Of a DNA stretch of 20,457 nucleotides, positions 1 through 8,550 are shown piece by piece. The DNA lies in NCBI GenBank assembly GCA_032718475.1, contig JAUCBJ010005306.1, positions 1 to 20,457 of the forward strand, written 5' to 3'. A program made the translations under genes and the position numbers. Below the pieces are notes generated by a model, which was not told the DNA's origin, did no database searches, and saw only the letters and a program-made list of their open reading frames with translations. This stretch comes from Nemertoderma westbladi. Taxonomy: Eukaryota; Xenacoelomorpha; Nemertodermatida; Nemertodermatidae. How positions within the stretch are numbered: the stretch's first letter is position 1; every line of letters begins with the position of its first letter.

Positions 1-382
1 TTCTGTGCCCATCTCGGGTACTTACTTACCTTCTGTAAAGAACTTGTAGCAAACTGGTAGCTTTCTATGCCTCTCTCGGGTACTTACTTACCTTCTGTAA
101 AGAACTTGTAGCAAACTGGTAGCCTTCTATGCCTCTCTCGGGTACTTACTTACCTTCTGTAAAGAACTCGTAGCAAACTGGTAGCTTTCTATGCCTCTCT
201 CGGTACTTACTTACCTTCTGTAAAGAACTTGTAGCAAACTGGTAGCTTTCTATGCCTCTCTCGGGTACTTACTTACCTTCTGTAAAGAACTTGTAGCAAA
301 CTGGTAGCTTTCTATGCCTCTCTCGGGTACTTACTTACCTTCTGTAAAGAACTTGTAGCAAACTGGTAGCTTTCTATGCCTC
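1..382 (-). repeat. 62-bp tandem array duplicating an exon end plus its 5' splice site (6 copies)
   Basis: About six near-identical units of 62 bp (one of 61 bp) fill the left edge. On the minus strand each unit holds the last ~44 nt of the spectrin-repeat exon, the donor AAG|GTAAGTAAGT, and the first intronic bases. Candidate intron first bases are at 338, 276, 214, 153, 91 and 29. The right-most unit is fused to the real exon body and homology stops near 382. Units differ by only a few substitutions, apart from the more diverged left-most one. Only the donor at 338 keeps the reading frame open, because any extension runs GTA AGT AAG TAC CCG AGA GAG GCA TAG and stops. The left end may continue outside the window. 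Confidence 0.95.
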
Positions 383-475
383 GCTCTGCTTCCAGTAACC
401 ACACTCGTAGCCGATCCGAAGTTGCTCTGTAGTCGTCCCACAGTTTTACTCGATTTTCGATCTCCAATTTACGAT
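339..475 (-). CDS. Internal exon of a giant spectrin-repeat protein gene (partial)
   Basis: This is a 137-nt internal exon. The acceptor is seen directly: a long T-rich tract ending in TTGCAG at 481-476 (minus strand). The donor reads CAGAAG|GTAAGTAAGT, with the intron starting at 338. After the first two bases, which complete a codon from the previous exon, the 45 codons are open and include RKLEIENRVKLWDDY and LRVWLLEAERG. Spectrin repeats typically have R...LE, then W..Y, then L..WL..aE, as the end of helix C runs into helix A of the next repeat. Such repeats form rod domains linking actin, microtubules or membranes (nesprin, dystonin/MACF, dystrophin families), and I cannot tell which family this is. 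The open frame runs past the donor by only a few codons before a TAG, which supports splicing there. Reading continues from the right-edge exon piece in matching phase. Confidence 0.75.
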
Positions 476-1046
476 CTGCAATAAAACAGAATAAAACATA
501 AAAAGTCAAAAGTAGAAAAAAATGGGGGCCTATGTGGCTTATTTAGACATAGGCTGCTGCACATATACCTGGTTTATTTCACTTTTCTAACTAAATATAT
601 TGAAATTTAATATATTAAGTTGAGTTTATTAGATACTGAGTAAGAAGCATATGCAATTAGTGCGACAAAGTAAGCTTTAGGAGTTAGACGATTTTATTAT
701 ATTAAATAAATATACTATTGTATAATTTATTGAATATAATAAAATAGCCTTGAAAGTATATCCCTGCAACTTTCAAACGCTCATATCTCAGCCATTTTAC
801 GACAAAATTCAGATTATGTTACATATTTGGAATCCTTGCATGGCAAACTTTCTAATATTACCAAAAATCACTATAAGGTCGAAGAATGACTGCGGTGTAA
901 CTGGTGCAATATCGATGGTGATACCTTTTTTAAAACACTGTAGCTAAAGAATGAAAGTAAAAATAAAATTCTGGCTCACCCAGCAAGGAGGAGGGAGGTG
1001 AAACTATCTCTGTTTCAAATTCCAGGCAATCTCATTAAGATAAATG

Positions 1047-1048
1047 TT

Positions 1049-1079
<31 letters not shown>

Positions 1080-1082
1080 GGG
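1047..1082 (+). repeat. T12-G24 homopolymer tract
   Basis: Twelve T are followed directly by 24 G. Such G runs can form quadruplexes or slipped structures and are prone to length error in sequencing, so the exact length is uncertain. Confidence 0.9.
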
Positions 1083-1705
1083 CAGGTACCCGAATTCAAG
1101 GAAATGGTGTATACTAGAAAGCCAACAAGCAGGCTATAAGAAGACCGTCAGCCCCGCCAAGAAGGACAGTTTGTTATAGCGGCACATATACTTAACCTCT
1201 TAAAAGTAGAGCACCGTCCCTTCCAAGCCAACATCAATGTGCACAGACAGACATACAAACAAACACACGTTTTTTTTTTACAGCAATAAGCCCCTATGGT
1301 CCTCGAATTACTATATTAAACAAATTATTATTGTTTCAATATACATGGAGGTTTTTTTTATGACAACTTCCCTTATTTTCATCCAACGGACAGACAATTC
1401 CGCAGATAAAGCTTATGGAATTAAGATCCCAGGAATATTGTAGAGGAAAATAATATAAAAGGTTCTTAATTTATTGGTATTTAATGGCAATAACCACCAC
1501 CAAAAATGTGATTTCTTAAAAAACTCGAAAAACTTATGTGTGGAACTGAAGATAGAAGAAGGGAAGCCAATAAGTCCCTCCAAAACGGATAATATATTAG
1601 TAGACTATTCTGAGAAATCCGTAGGCTGTGTTCTTACAGTAGTAAAGCCCTGAGTCTCTTTAATTTTTCTACTATTACCACTTATTTTTGTATAATTATC
1701 CGACA

Positions 1706-1721
1706 GGGGGGGGGGGGGGGG
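1706..1721 (+). repeat. G16 tract beside a dispersed repeat
   Basis: Sixteen consecutive G. The sequence just downstream (1733-1770: GCAATAAAAAT, then CCCTCTCCAGGG, then AAATT) is similar to sequence beside the G13 tract at 15984-15996, so the pair looks like two copies of one dispersed element. Confidence 0.8.
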
Positions 1722-1942
1722 AGGAACTGGACGCAATAAAAATTAAGTTCATCCCTCTCCAGGGCAAATTCGATGCACATAACGGCTGATTACTCTCAAA
1801 AATAAATCTGTAACCTGTTCTATTGTGTTTAGTTTATTGTTTTGGTTAAAATAACGTGACACTGTAACCGGCTCATTTCCCTAAATTGAGAATTTAACAT
1901 TGAGGCGGGATATTAATTCGCCAAGATGGATTTGCGTGCAGT

Positions 1943-2040
1943 CCCCCCCCCCCCCCCCCACCCCCCCCCCCTGTCTCATAATTATACCAAACCCTCACAT
2001 TATTGCTGGGAGGGAGAGCGGGGGGGGGGGGGGGGGGGGG
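1943..2040. repeat. C17-A-C11 and G21 arms in inverted orientation
   Basis: A C-rich tract at 1943-1971 and a G tract at 2020-2040 are separated by 48 bp. They are complementary and could pair as a long GC hairpin. No coding content lies between them. Confidence 0.85.
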
Positions 2041-2443
2041 TTAAACGCTAAAAATATATAATCCTTATATTTTCTTAGTGCGTTTATATGCCATTAAAAT
2101 GTATTCTCTTAGACTATAATATACATACATACGATATCTCAAAATCGAAGCCTATCTAACTAAAACCCGCATTGAATTACCATGGGTCTATCTGCAACAA
2201 AATGAAACACTAGTAAGTGATATCATTATAGATAATCATACAGTAGGATAAACAAACATTGTCACCACATTATTACACAACGATGTATATTTGGTATTAT
2301 CTCAAATAGATGTGGCAACCTAATAATAACAATAACAATGTTAGATAACGTCACATTATAAACAGGATAATAGTACGTCAGTGGAATTTGTAAATACTCC
2401 CTCGTGAGATAACTAATTCCGGGTAATCAAAACAGATTGCTGG

Positions 2444-2449
2444 TTTATT
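2444..2449 (-). promoter_or_regulatory. AATAAA poly(A) signal for the TRMT10A-like gene
   Basis: AATAAA on the minus strand lies 27-32 nt beyond the TGA stop of the TRMT10A-like frame, a close but plausible position for a poly(A) signal. Context only; not tested. Confidence 0.45.
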
Positions 2450-2475
2450 CGAGTAGTTTAGAGACTTGTAGTTAA

Positions 2476-3481
2476 TCACAGTTTCTTTACGAAACCAAAC
2501 CGTTTAGGAATAAACTTCTCGAAAGCTGATGTCCAGTCTCGGAACTCATTATAGTCTAAGAGGATTTCGAATACCTGGTTTATCGTTAGAACCCGTTTGT
2601 AGGAACCAGAAGCGGCTTTAGTCATAAACTTATCTATGGGTAACCTAGCAGTAGCCAATCCCAGCGACTCTGCTTTACCTAGTGTGGTCTTCTGTATGAC
2701 AGAATCGTCGACCAACCCCCCTATAACGTAGACCCGGTCAGGGTCTAGGGATTTCCAGGACTTTAGGGGAGTCTGGGGTGAGATACACAACCTTGTCCGA
2801 CTCGAATAACTGCGGGCAATCGAGATGGGAGACGGACATGCGTAGCTGCGAGAATCCGTTGAGTTTAGCTTCGCATAGTTTGTGAGTTCTACCGGTAGGT
2901 GGTAGGTTGATGACGTGCAGATGGAACGGCAGTCTGCTCTTACTGTTGGCCCCGTAACAACGGCCTATCTGTAGAACCAAACTCGTGAGCTCCTTCTCCG
3001 ACATTAGCCCCTCCATCGAGCAGTCTATAGCGAGATTAGTCCCCGTCTCCAAGGCCGTTTTCTGTCGGCTTCGTTTCTCGGCGAGTTTCTGCCGTTTCGT
3101 CAGTCGTTCCTCGCCCAGTTCCTCCTCTTCTCGTTTCGTTCGTTCCCTCGCCCGTTCCTTTAGACGTTCCCTTTCTGCTGGTCGCGCCTCTCGCTTCTTT
3201 TTGTCCCGCCATTCGAGTCGCTTTAACTTCTTTAAGGCCGATTTTGACAGGTTAGATGACGTCATTGTCTCAGACTGCTGATCATCGTCGCCAGTATCTC
3301 TATCGGCAATGACACCGTCATCGTGGGTCGTTTCTGTAGCGCAAGCGACTGCTGCATTAACAACTCCCCTTTCCAGAAGTCCTCCATCACTATTTACATT
3401 ATTTTCCGGAAGACGGATGACGTCATGATTATCATTACATTTATCAGTAAGCTCAGCGATGTCATTACCAACATTACTCAT
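2476..3481 (-). CDS. TRMT10A: tRNA (guanine-9-N1)-methyltransferase, TRMT10A-like, with a one-base frame shift
   Basis: This resembles the animal TRMT10A family, SPOUT-fold enzymes that use S-adenosylmethionine to methylate N1 of guanosine 9 in tRNAs. The ATG at 3481 begins MSNVGND; the frame is open further upstream but without an ATG. An acidic N-terminal region is followed by a Lys/Arg/Glu-rich helix (about residues 80-143), then AIDCSMEGLM near residue 151, VVYLTPDSPKVL near 231, VYVIGGLVDD carrying the conserved active-site Asp, and RVLTINQVFEILLDY near the C-terminus. The first frame stops at TGA (2740-2738) just after PKVLE. The expected continuation is one base out of register and runs to 2476. 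One shift gives about 334 residues, against about 339 in human TRMT10A. No intron is visible. The shift could be a base-call error in the AAA run at 2751-2753, a real lesion, or +1 recoding at CCC-TGA-C. Conservation on both sides argues against old decay. Confidence 0.85.
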
Positions 3482-4539
3482 TTTCGGAAGGTAATAATCA
3501 TTCCAAGATCGAGGCTCCAATAATATCGTCAAAGTAAAAAGGTTAGTGTTTAGAGGAAATGGTCAAACCTACAACACAGCTATTTATTTATTATAAACCA
3601 TATATAAAAATCATTGGACTGGGTATGAAGTTTTTGACGAAAATAATCGGATATTATTAATTAATTTTAAGAATTAAAAATCGCATAATTTATGTGTAAA
3701 ATAATTAAGTATAAATTATTATTCACTTATAGTCCTATAATTTAGCACTTTATACGACTACATAGCCGTACCCATTACAAAACTAAAAGCACAAACAGAA
3801 CTAGGCGAGACGTATATAAACGCTGAAGTTGTAAGATAGACGAGAAACTCTATATACATAGAAAGTATCCTATGATGGATGACACTGGAGTTTCAATTTT
3901 ATCAGCCGTATAAAGTTACACATGATATACATTATGTTCTTCCTATTTCCATTTCCTAATAAAAACATTTTACGATGTATTAATAGGTCAGGAGCTCACT
4001 GGGGTTCCCTCATCCTTGTACAACGTGTGGTGCTTCATCATAAACTCACCTGTGATACACCAAACAATTTTAGTGACCGAGAAAATCAACTGTTTTTGAG
4101 TCAATGTGAATCGAAGCTGTAGAATTCCACTCCGCAAATGTATCTAACAGATGCGTTGTGAAAAAATATCTAATTATTTATTATTTTCGGCGTCTAAATA
4201 AATCTACTTTATTCTACAAGAATCCTTCTAAATAAAAAAATAATAGGAAAATAGTTGACAATTCACCGAGAATAGCAAACAAACCAGTTTAATTACAAAT
4301 AGATAGGCCCAGTAATATACTTAGTAAATATATTCACACAAAACTAGGTAAGAAAATAAATTACGATTTACATTAAAATGTGACGCAATAATATAATAAT
4401 ATGGCGGGAGAAAAAGTAAAAATATCGATGAATATCTGCCGCATTATTTAATCGTTGCAGTGCAGTTCCAAGTTATACGAAAGATAAACTAATTGTGATA
4501 AAATATACAAGTTATGATGCGAAAAAGCTACTATATGAT
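3482..4539. other. Region between the TRMT10A-like gene start and the TUBGCP2 end; no gene seen
   Basis: AT-rich sequence upstream of the TRMT10A-like ATG and downstream of the TUBGCP2 stop. It should hold the TRMT10A promoter, but I see no clear core element. On the minus strand, an ATTAAA at 4452-4447 and an AATAAA at 4213-4208 are possible poly(A) signals for TUBGCP2. The frame at 3922-4122 resembles nothing known. Confidence 0.5.
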
Positions 4540-7257
4540 TCATTCCGATGCAGATGTTCTAGAACTAGCTAGATCTATGAGATCCCCCCCGCTGCGGGGG
4601 GACTCCCCCCGTCTGTTCCTATAGAACCCCGAGTAATCCAACCGGTACAGGACGTTGCCCAACCGATGCCCGCTATCCTGCTCCTCGTAACGCCCCAACT
4701 CGCCCAGGAGTTGCCCCAAGTAGCGGTCGAAGTTCGACTCGAACTGCTTCAGGGCGGCCCGGTACTTATCGCGGTTAGTCGCCTGCTGCAGATCGAAGGA
4801 GACCACCTTGTTGGAGAGCCGATTCCGCGAGTCCAACTCCCTTAGCGCGCTCCCTTTGAGCGTGGCCTGCAACGTGCTGCCCCGCAGCACCTCCGTGCGT
4901 TTGTGCACCGTGGTGCTGTGCAGAAAACGAGTCATCCAGTTGGTGAACATAACCGCGCAGGCCATGAGCTTAGATACGAGTTTAAGTAGATGCGGAGTGG
5001 TGAGCATGCAGTCCTTGAGACAGCGATCGATGAAGAGCCACTGGTTGTGGATGACCGTGTCAATGTTAGCCGCGGCACTTAGCCCTTCCGCGAATGTCTG
5101 CCAGTGCGGCTCAATCACGTCGAACACAGAGTGCAGCTGGAGGTTCTGCACGAATATGAGCATCCGGGTGCGCAGCGCGAACCCTTCAGTCAACCACGGA
5201 TGCTTCCGGGACTGGCGCTCCTTGCAGTGCTTCGCGAGACTCCAGACACGACAGAGTTGCCTCTCGACCCACTTCAAGTAGAATATATGCCGGAACAGCA
5301 TCTGATATCGCGTGAGAATCTTCGCGCTGATTATCAGGGAGAGGGGCCAAGTGACGTTGTAATCGAGAGCGAGAGCTTCCATGCCGCTTAGGTTAATCTC
5401 GGTGGGGTCGTCTAACTGTAGGGATTTCTCTATACGAGTCTCTATAGAGAGAATCCGGAATAATTGAGTGATTAGATCGTAGGGGAGTAGAACCACTCGG
5501 AGGTTGTCCTTGTAGGGGTCCGCGTTAGTTACGGAACTCCTAACGGCCGACTCCATCTGGGACGAGAGATTGGCGACCGAGAGATCGCTGCAGGGTTTAC
5601 GCAACTCGGTCTCGGCGGCGTCCAAGAACTCCACGAGGTAGTCGCCCTCGTCCACCAGGAAGTAATGCTTGAGGCTCCGCAACTGGTCCACTAAGTTCAT
5701 CTCCTTGAGCATAAACTCTAGGAGAGACTTGGAGGCGAATTGGTAGGCGTCCTTGATGACATCGACGTATCCTTTATCGGTGAGCGAGTAAACGATCGTC
5801 TGAGGCGCGGTGTTCGCTCGCTCGCCCACCTTGCCCGCGGCCAGCCGCTCGCCCACTCCACCCGCACCACACAGACGCAACGCGTTGAGGTATTTCCCCG
5901 CGGCCAGCACGTTCTCCGCCAACTCCTCTAGGAAGTTTGGCACGTTGTCCCGCGCGATCCCGTACTTGCTGTCCCAGTAGTCGTCCCTCCGCTGCGGACT
6001 CGCGTCCTCCGCCCTGCTGTCCCGCACGAGGAACTCCCGGTACGGGTCCCAGATCTTCCCGCCGTGGATCCAACCCTCCAACGTCGCGAAATACGGAGCG
6101 GCCGCCGAACGCGTCAGGTACAGTAGCAATTCCTCCGCCTTGGAGTCACCGCTGCTGCGAACTAACCGCGTGTGTAAGAGACTCAGAACGGCCCCGCCCG
6201 AGGCTTCCGATTGGATAACTTCCGAGGCAACCGCCGCTAGTATCGAGAGAGTCTCGGTGCAAGGCTGCAGATAGAACCACAACTTCTGTAGAGACAGCGA
6301 CTTCCGTCTGTGTTGGTTCTCTAGTTGCGCGATCAGCACGAAGTATTCCCGTAGTAGTTGCCGCATCGCCGCGCACAGAGCGTGGTTAACCATCCCGTAC
6401 TCGAACGATTGTTTCTCCTCGATGAATCTCGCGACTAGCGAGTAGTGCGTGGCCGTGGGGAAGACGCGAGCGACCAACGCTGACATCGATTGGTTCATCG
6501 TCGAGTCGTGAGAGAAGTGACGCTCCTCGAAACGCGTCCGGATCTCGTCGTTCCGGACGTATTTCCCTGAGACGCCGGACAGCAGGAAGAGTAAGTCGTC
6601 GACGACGCACTGCTCCTGTACGACCAACGGGAGACTCCCCAACGGGATGGACGGGGACTCCTCTAGTCGCAGGGTAGGCGCGTAGTCTACGCTGAGGTAG
6701 GGTCGCGAGTAGGCCCACCACGGGAGCTGGGGGACCACGGAGTTGCTCAGTGTGAGGTTGTCGCGCAACGAGCGACGCAACTCCGCCGGCGTTTGGTGGT
6801 GGATGTGCGTCGCTTGCCGCTCACGCAGCAGTTCCGAGGTTAGCAACGCGAGCTGCTGTTGGTTGACCGTGGGTCCGGTCTTCTGGAGAGTTTCCGTTAG
6901 GATTTTCGCGGAGTTTACGCTCAGACCTTGTGTTCGCGCTTGCGTTTTGCAGTGTTCCCCCAGGAAGTCGACGGTTTTACGATCCTCGCTGAGTTTGGCG
7001 AGGAGGTAGACCAAGGAGTCGAGATCCTTAACGTTCTTCCCTTTTAGTTCCTCGTACTTCCTCTGGAAGTCGTCAGGGGTCGATGATTGCTGCATTATCT
7101 TCTGCTTGGATCGCGTTGTAGCAGCGCCTGTCGTTACGAATCGCTCTACACTCTTCGCTAGGATATCGCCGTACGTTTCAACGAAGTTCCTCGAATCGGG
7201 AATTCCGAGTTGGTTCAACAGTTTGTGAGTCGTCGCTTGGATACCGAATTCCGCCAT
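4540..7257 (-). CDS. TUBGCP2: Gamma-tubulin complex component 2 (GCP2), single exon
   Basis: GCP2 pairs with GCP3 to hold gamma-tubulin in the small and ring complexes that nucleate microtubules at centrosomes and on spindle microtubules. The 905-residue frame aligns by eye with human GCP2 (about 902 residues) end to end. Positions from the chosen start: MAEF at 1 (human MSEF), TPDDFQRKYEELKGKN near 60, IPLGSLPLVVQE then VVDDLLFLLSGVSGKYV near 204-234 (start of the GRIP1 region), APYFATLEGWI near 387, YFLVDEGDYLVEFLD near 532, and WPLSLII..LTRYQMLFRHIFY near 637-660 in the C-terminal gamma-tubulin-binding domain. A Gly/Ala-rich insertion near 464-486 looks lineage-specific. The start at 7257 was chosen because MAEF matches the family; an in-frame ATG at 7287 would add ten residues. 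No intron, frameshift or stop occurs, which is unusual for a gene normally split into many exons. Confidence 0.95.
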   Translation of the reverse strand: MAEFGIQATTHKLLNQLGIPDSRNFVETYGDILAKSVERFVTTGAATTRSKQKIMQQSSTPDDFQRKYEELKGKNVKDLDSLVYLLAKLSEDRKTVDFLGEHCKTQARTQGLSVNSAKILTETLQKTGPTVNQQQLALLTSELLRERQATHIHHQTPAELRRSLRDNLTLSNSVVPQLPWWAYSRPYLSVDYAPTLRLEESPSIPLGSLPLVVQEQCVVDDLLFLLSGVSGKYVRNDEIRTRFEERHFSHDSTMNQSMSALVARVFPTATHYSLVARFIEEKQSFEYGMVNHALCAAMRQLLREYFVLIAQLENQHRRKSLSLQKLWFYLQPCTETLSILAAVASEVIQSEASGGAVLSLLHTRLVRSSGDSKAEELLLYLTRSAAAPYFATLEGWIHGGKIWDPYREFLVRDSRAEDASPQRRDDYWDSKYGIARDNVPNFLEELAENVLAAGKYLNALRLCGAGGVGERLAAGKVGERANTAPQTIVYSLTDKGYVDVIKDAYQFASKSLLEFMLKEMNLVDQLRSLKHYFLVDEGDYLVEFLDAAETELRKPCSDLSVANLSSQMESAVRSSVTNADPYKDNLRVVLLPYDLITQLFRILSIETRIEKSLQLDDPTEINLSGMEALALDYNVTWPLSLIISAKILTRYQMLFRHIFYLKWVERQLCRVWSLAKHCKERQSRKHPWLTEGFALRTRMLIFVQNLQLHSVFDVIEPHWQTFAEGLSAAANIDTVIHNQWLFIDRCLKDCMLTTPHLLKLVSKLMACAVMFTNWMTRFLHSTTVHKRTEVLRGSTLQATLKGSALRELDSRNRLSNKVVSFDLQQATNRDKYRAALKQFESNFDRYLGQLLGELGRYEEQDSGHRLGNVLYRLDYSGFYRNRRGESPRSGGDLIDLASSRTSASE

Positions 7258-8198
7258 CGTTGTGAACAGGTATGCTGGTATGTACATAAGTAGGCCTCGG
7301 CCTCGCCTGAGGATTATTCAATTCCTAAGCTAGGCCTACCACCTAGGCCTACTGAACTAGTGGTGCTGCTGAGCGCTGAGATTCTAAACCCTAATACTGC
7401 AGTACTGTAATACAGGGTGTAATACACAGATACAGTAATACCTGAATAGTGGAATAGCCTACTGTCACTGTAATCGTAATGCTGTAGCTGTAATGGTACA
7501 GTGGTTGTGGTACAGACAGAAGTAACTGCTGAACTGAGTAAGCCTATTGCTGCACTCACACTGCAGTACAGCAGTACTGAAGTAAACTGTAGTGGGAATA
7601 GTACCGTAATGAACTGCAGAGCTGAATTAATGCAGCCTCAGCCTAAAATGATAGAATAGGTCTACCAGTACAACGTCATACCATGGCCTACGTCATACCT
7701 ATCTATGACCGTAGTATTCTACAGTTAATTAAATTGTGAAGATCAGAAGCGGTATTTCTTTTATTCCAAAATTGTAACATTACTCAATGACGTTAGTATT
7801 AACAGTGAGTAGAGGACATTACAACCTGTACATTTATTAGTGATACTGTTGTAATGTCCCAACTGAGCGACTTTACAGTGAATCCGTTCAATGCTGCAAG
7901 TGAACGCGAAACTTGGGATCGCCATGGTTACCACATAAACAATAATTTGTATTTATTATTAATTGCCTGACTGCCAGGTGGGCATATATATTGTATTACC
8001 TACCGGTAGCTACTGTAATAATAACCATAGTAGCTATACTACTGTATTATTAAAAATCAGTAGCTATAAACAATTAACATGACTCCAAAAGCCACCATAA
8101 ATATAAGCTAACGTTTTTATAACATAATTAATATTTTTATAACATCATTTATACATATACAATCATTTCGTAAAGTTAAATTTTGGAATAAAACTACA
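7258..8198. other. TUBGCP2 upstream region and AT-rich spacer
   Basis: No gene seen. From about 7290 to 7640, short self-complementary words recur (TAGGCCTA twice at 7331-7351, GCAGTACTG-type words, CTGTAAT), next to the TUBGCP2 start, so the promoter probably lies here. No TATA element was identified. A 12-bp inverted repeat is at 7814-7859. From about 7920 the sequence is plain AT-rich with several TAGCTA/CCGGTA words. Confidence 0.4.
7814..7859. repeat. Perfect 12-bp inverted repeat (hairpin)
   Basis: GGACATTACAAC at 7814-7825 is the exact reverse complement of GTTGTAATGTCC at 7848-7859, leaving a 22-nt loop. It lies upstream of TUBGCP2. Function unknown; it may be part of a small foldback element. 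Confidence 0.7.
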
Positions 8199-8334
8199 TA
8201 CATACTTGTTGCAAAGTACTTTACAGTGTTCTAATCCTTGTGGATTTATTTTACTCACTCACTACGTTCATTCGTGTAACAAAGCCACTCGGATCATCAC
8301 ACTGTAAAGTGCTACTTTACACACAAGTATGTAA
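8199..8334. mobile_element. MITE-like foldback with imperfect ~30-bp terminal inverted repeats
   Basis: The left end (8199-8228) begins TACATACTTG and ends ACTTTACAGTG. The reverse complement of the right end (8300-8334) begins the same way and also ends ACTTTACAGTG, with a small length difference in the middle. The core of about 70 bp encodes nothing. Size (136 bp) and terminal inverted repeats fit a miniature non-autonomous DNA transposon, but a target-site duplication is not obvious and the family is not recognised. Confidence 0.5.
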
Positions 8335-8472
8335 ATAGTTATTATACAAAAATTTTGTGAAAAAATGTAAACAAATAATTGTGATCCTACAGTAGTTTAA
8401 CTGTTAAAAACATTAAAATTCAATAATTATTTATTATTGAAAGAACATTGTAGGTAATGCGGGGGAAGGATT

Positions 8473-8550
8473 AAGAAAGATATATAGAAAGGCCGACTCC
8501 AGCAAACTAATTAGTTTGCGGGAGTCGTCTTTCTTTCTATAAATCTTTCT
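8473..8550. repeat. Near-perfect 78-bp palindromic foldback
   Basis: The arms, about 38 and 40 bp, meet at 8510/8511 around GCAAACTAA|TTAGTTTGC. Moving outward, GACTCC pairs with GGAGTC, and AGAAAG-rich sequence pairs with CTTTCT-rich sequence, with only a few mismatches and small bulges. Either strand could fold into a long hairpin with almost no loop. That argues for a foldback element or palindromic insertion rather than a typical microRNA precursor, which has a larger loop. Confidence 0.8.

Larger units (their letters stand above)
510..2475. other. AT-rich intronic stretch without a supported gene
   Basis: No convincing coding region was seen; the short open frames at 750-947 and 1237-1443 resemble no known protein. 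The stretch holds four long homopolymer tracts: T12 followed by G24 at 1047-1082, G16 at 1706-1721, C17-A-C11 at 1943-1971 and G21 at 2020-2040. A short dispersed repeat (1733-1770) recurs at 15996-16028. Confidence 0.6.

Noticed and set aside
312-338. Extension of the left spectrin frame to a stop at 312
   Set aside because: The last residues (VSKYPREA) are translated from the GTAAGTAAGT donor and intron, so the exon is taken to end at 339.
750-1443. Two short plus-strand frames (750-947 and 1237-1443) as genes
   Set aside because: Short, AT-rich, without recognisable motifs or supporting signals.
312-2475. A CRISPR-like reading of the 62-bp array
   Set aside because: The units are contiguous with no spacers and the genome is animal, so it is a plain tandem duplication.
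2738-2790. A tiny intron as the cause of the TRMT10A frame change
   Set aside because: The two frames meet with no missing or extra residues relative to the family, and no GT...AG pair of plausible length is present.
2985-3281. Ser/Arg-rich plus-strand frame over the TRMT10A-like gene
   Set aside because: It is the complement of the Lys/Arg/Glu-rich helix of TRMT10A and has no independent support.
5774-6721. Long Arg/Gly/Ala-rich open frames opposite or out of frame within TUBGCP2
   Set aside because: They overlap the conserved GCP2 frame, have low-complexity composition from GC-rich codons and resemble no known protein.
8473-8550. A microRNA precursor
   Set aside because: The hairpin is almost loopless and near-perfect, unlike animal pre-miRNAs; without small-RNA data a foldback element is the safer call.
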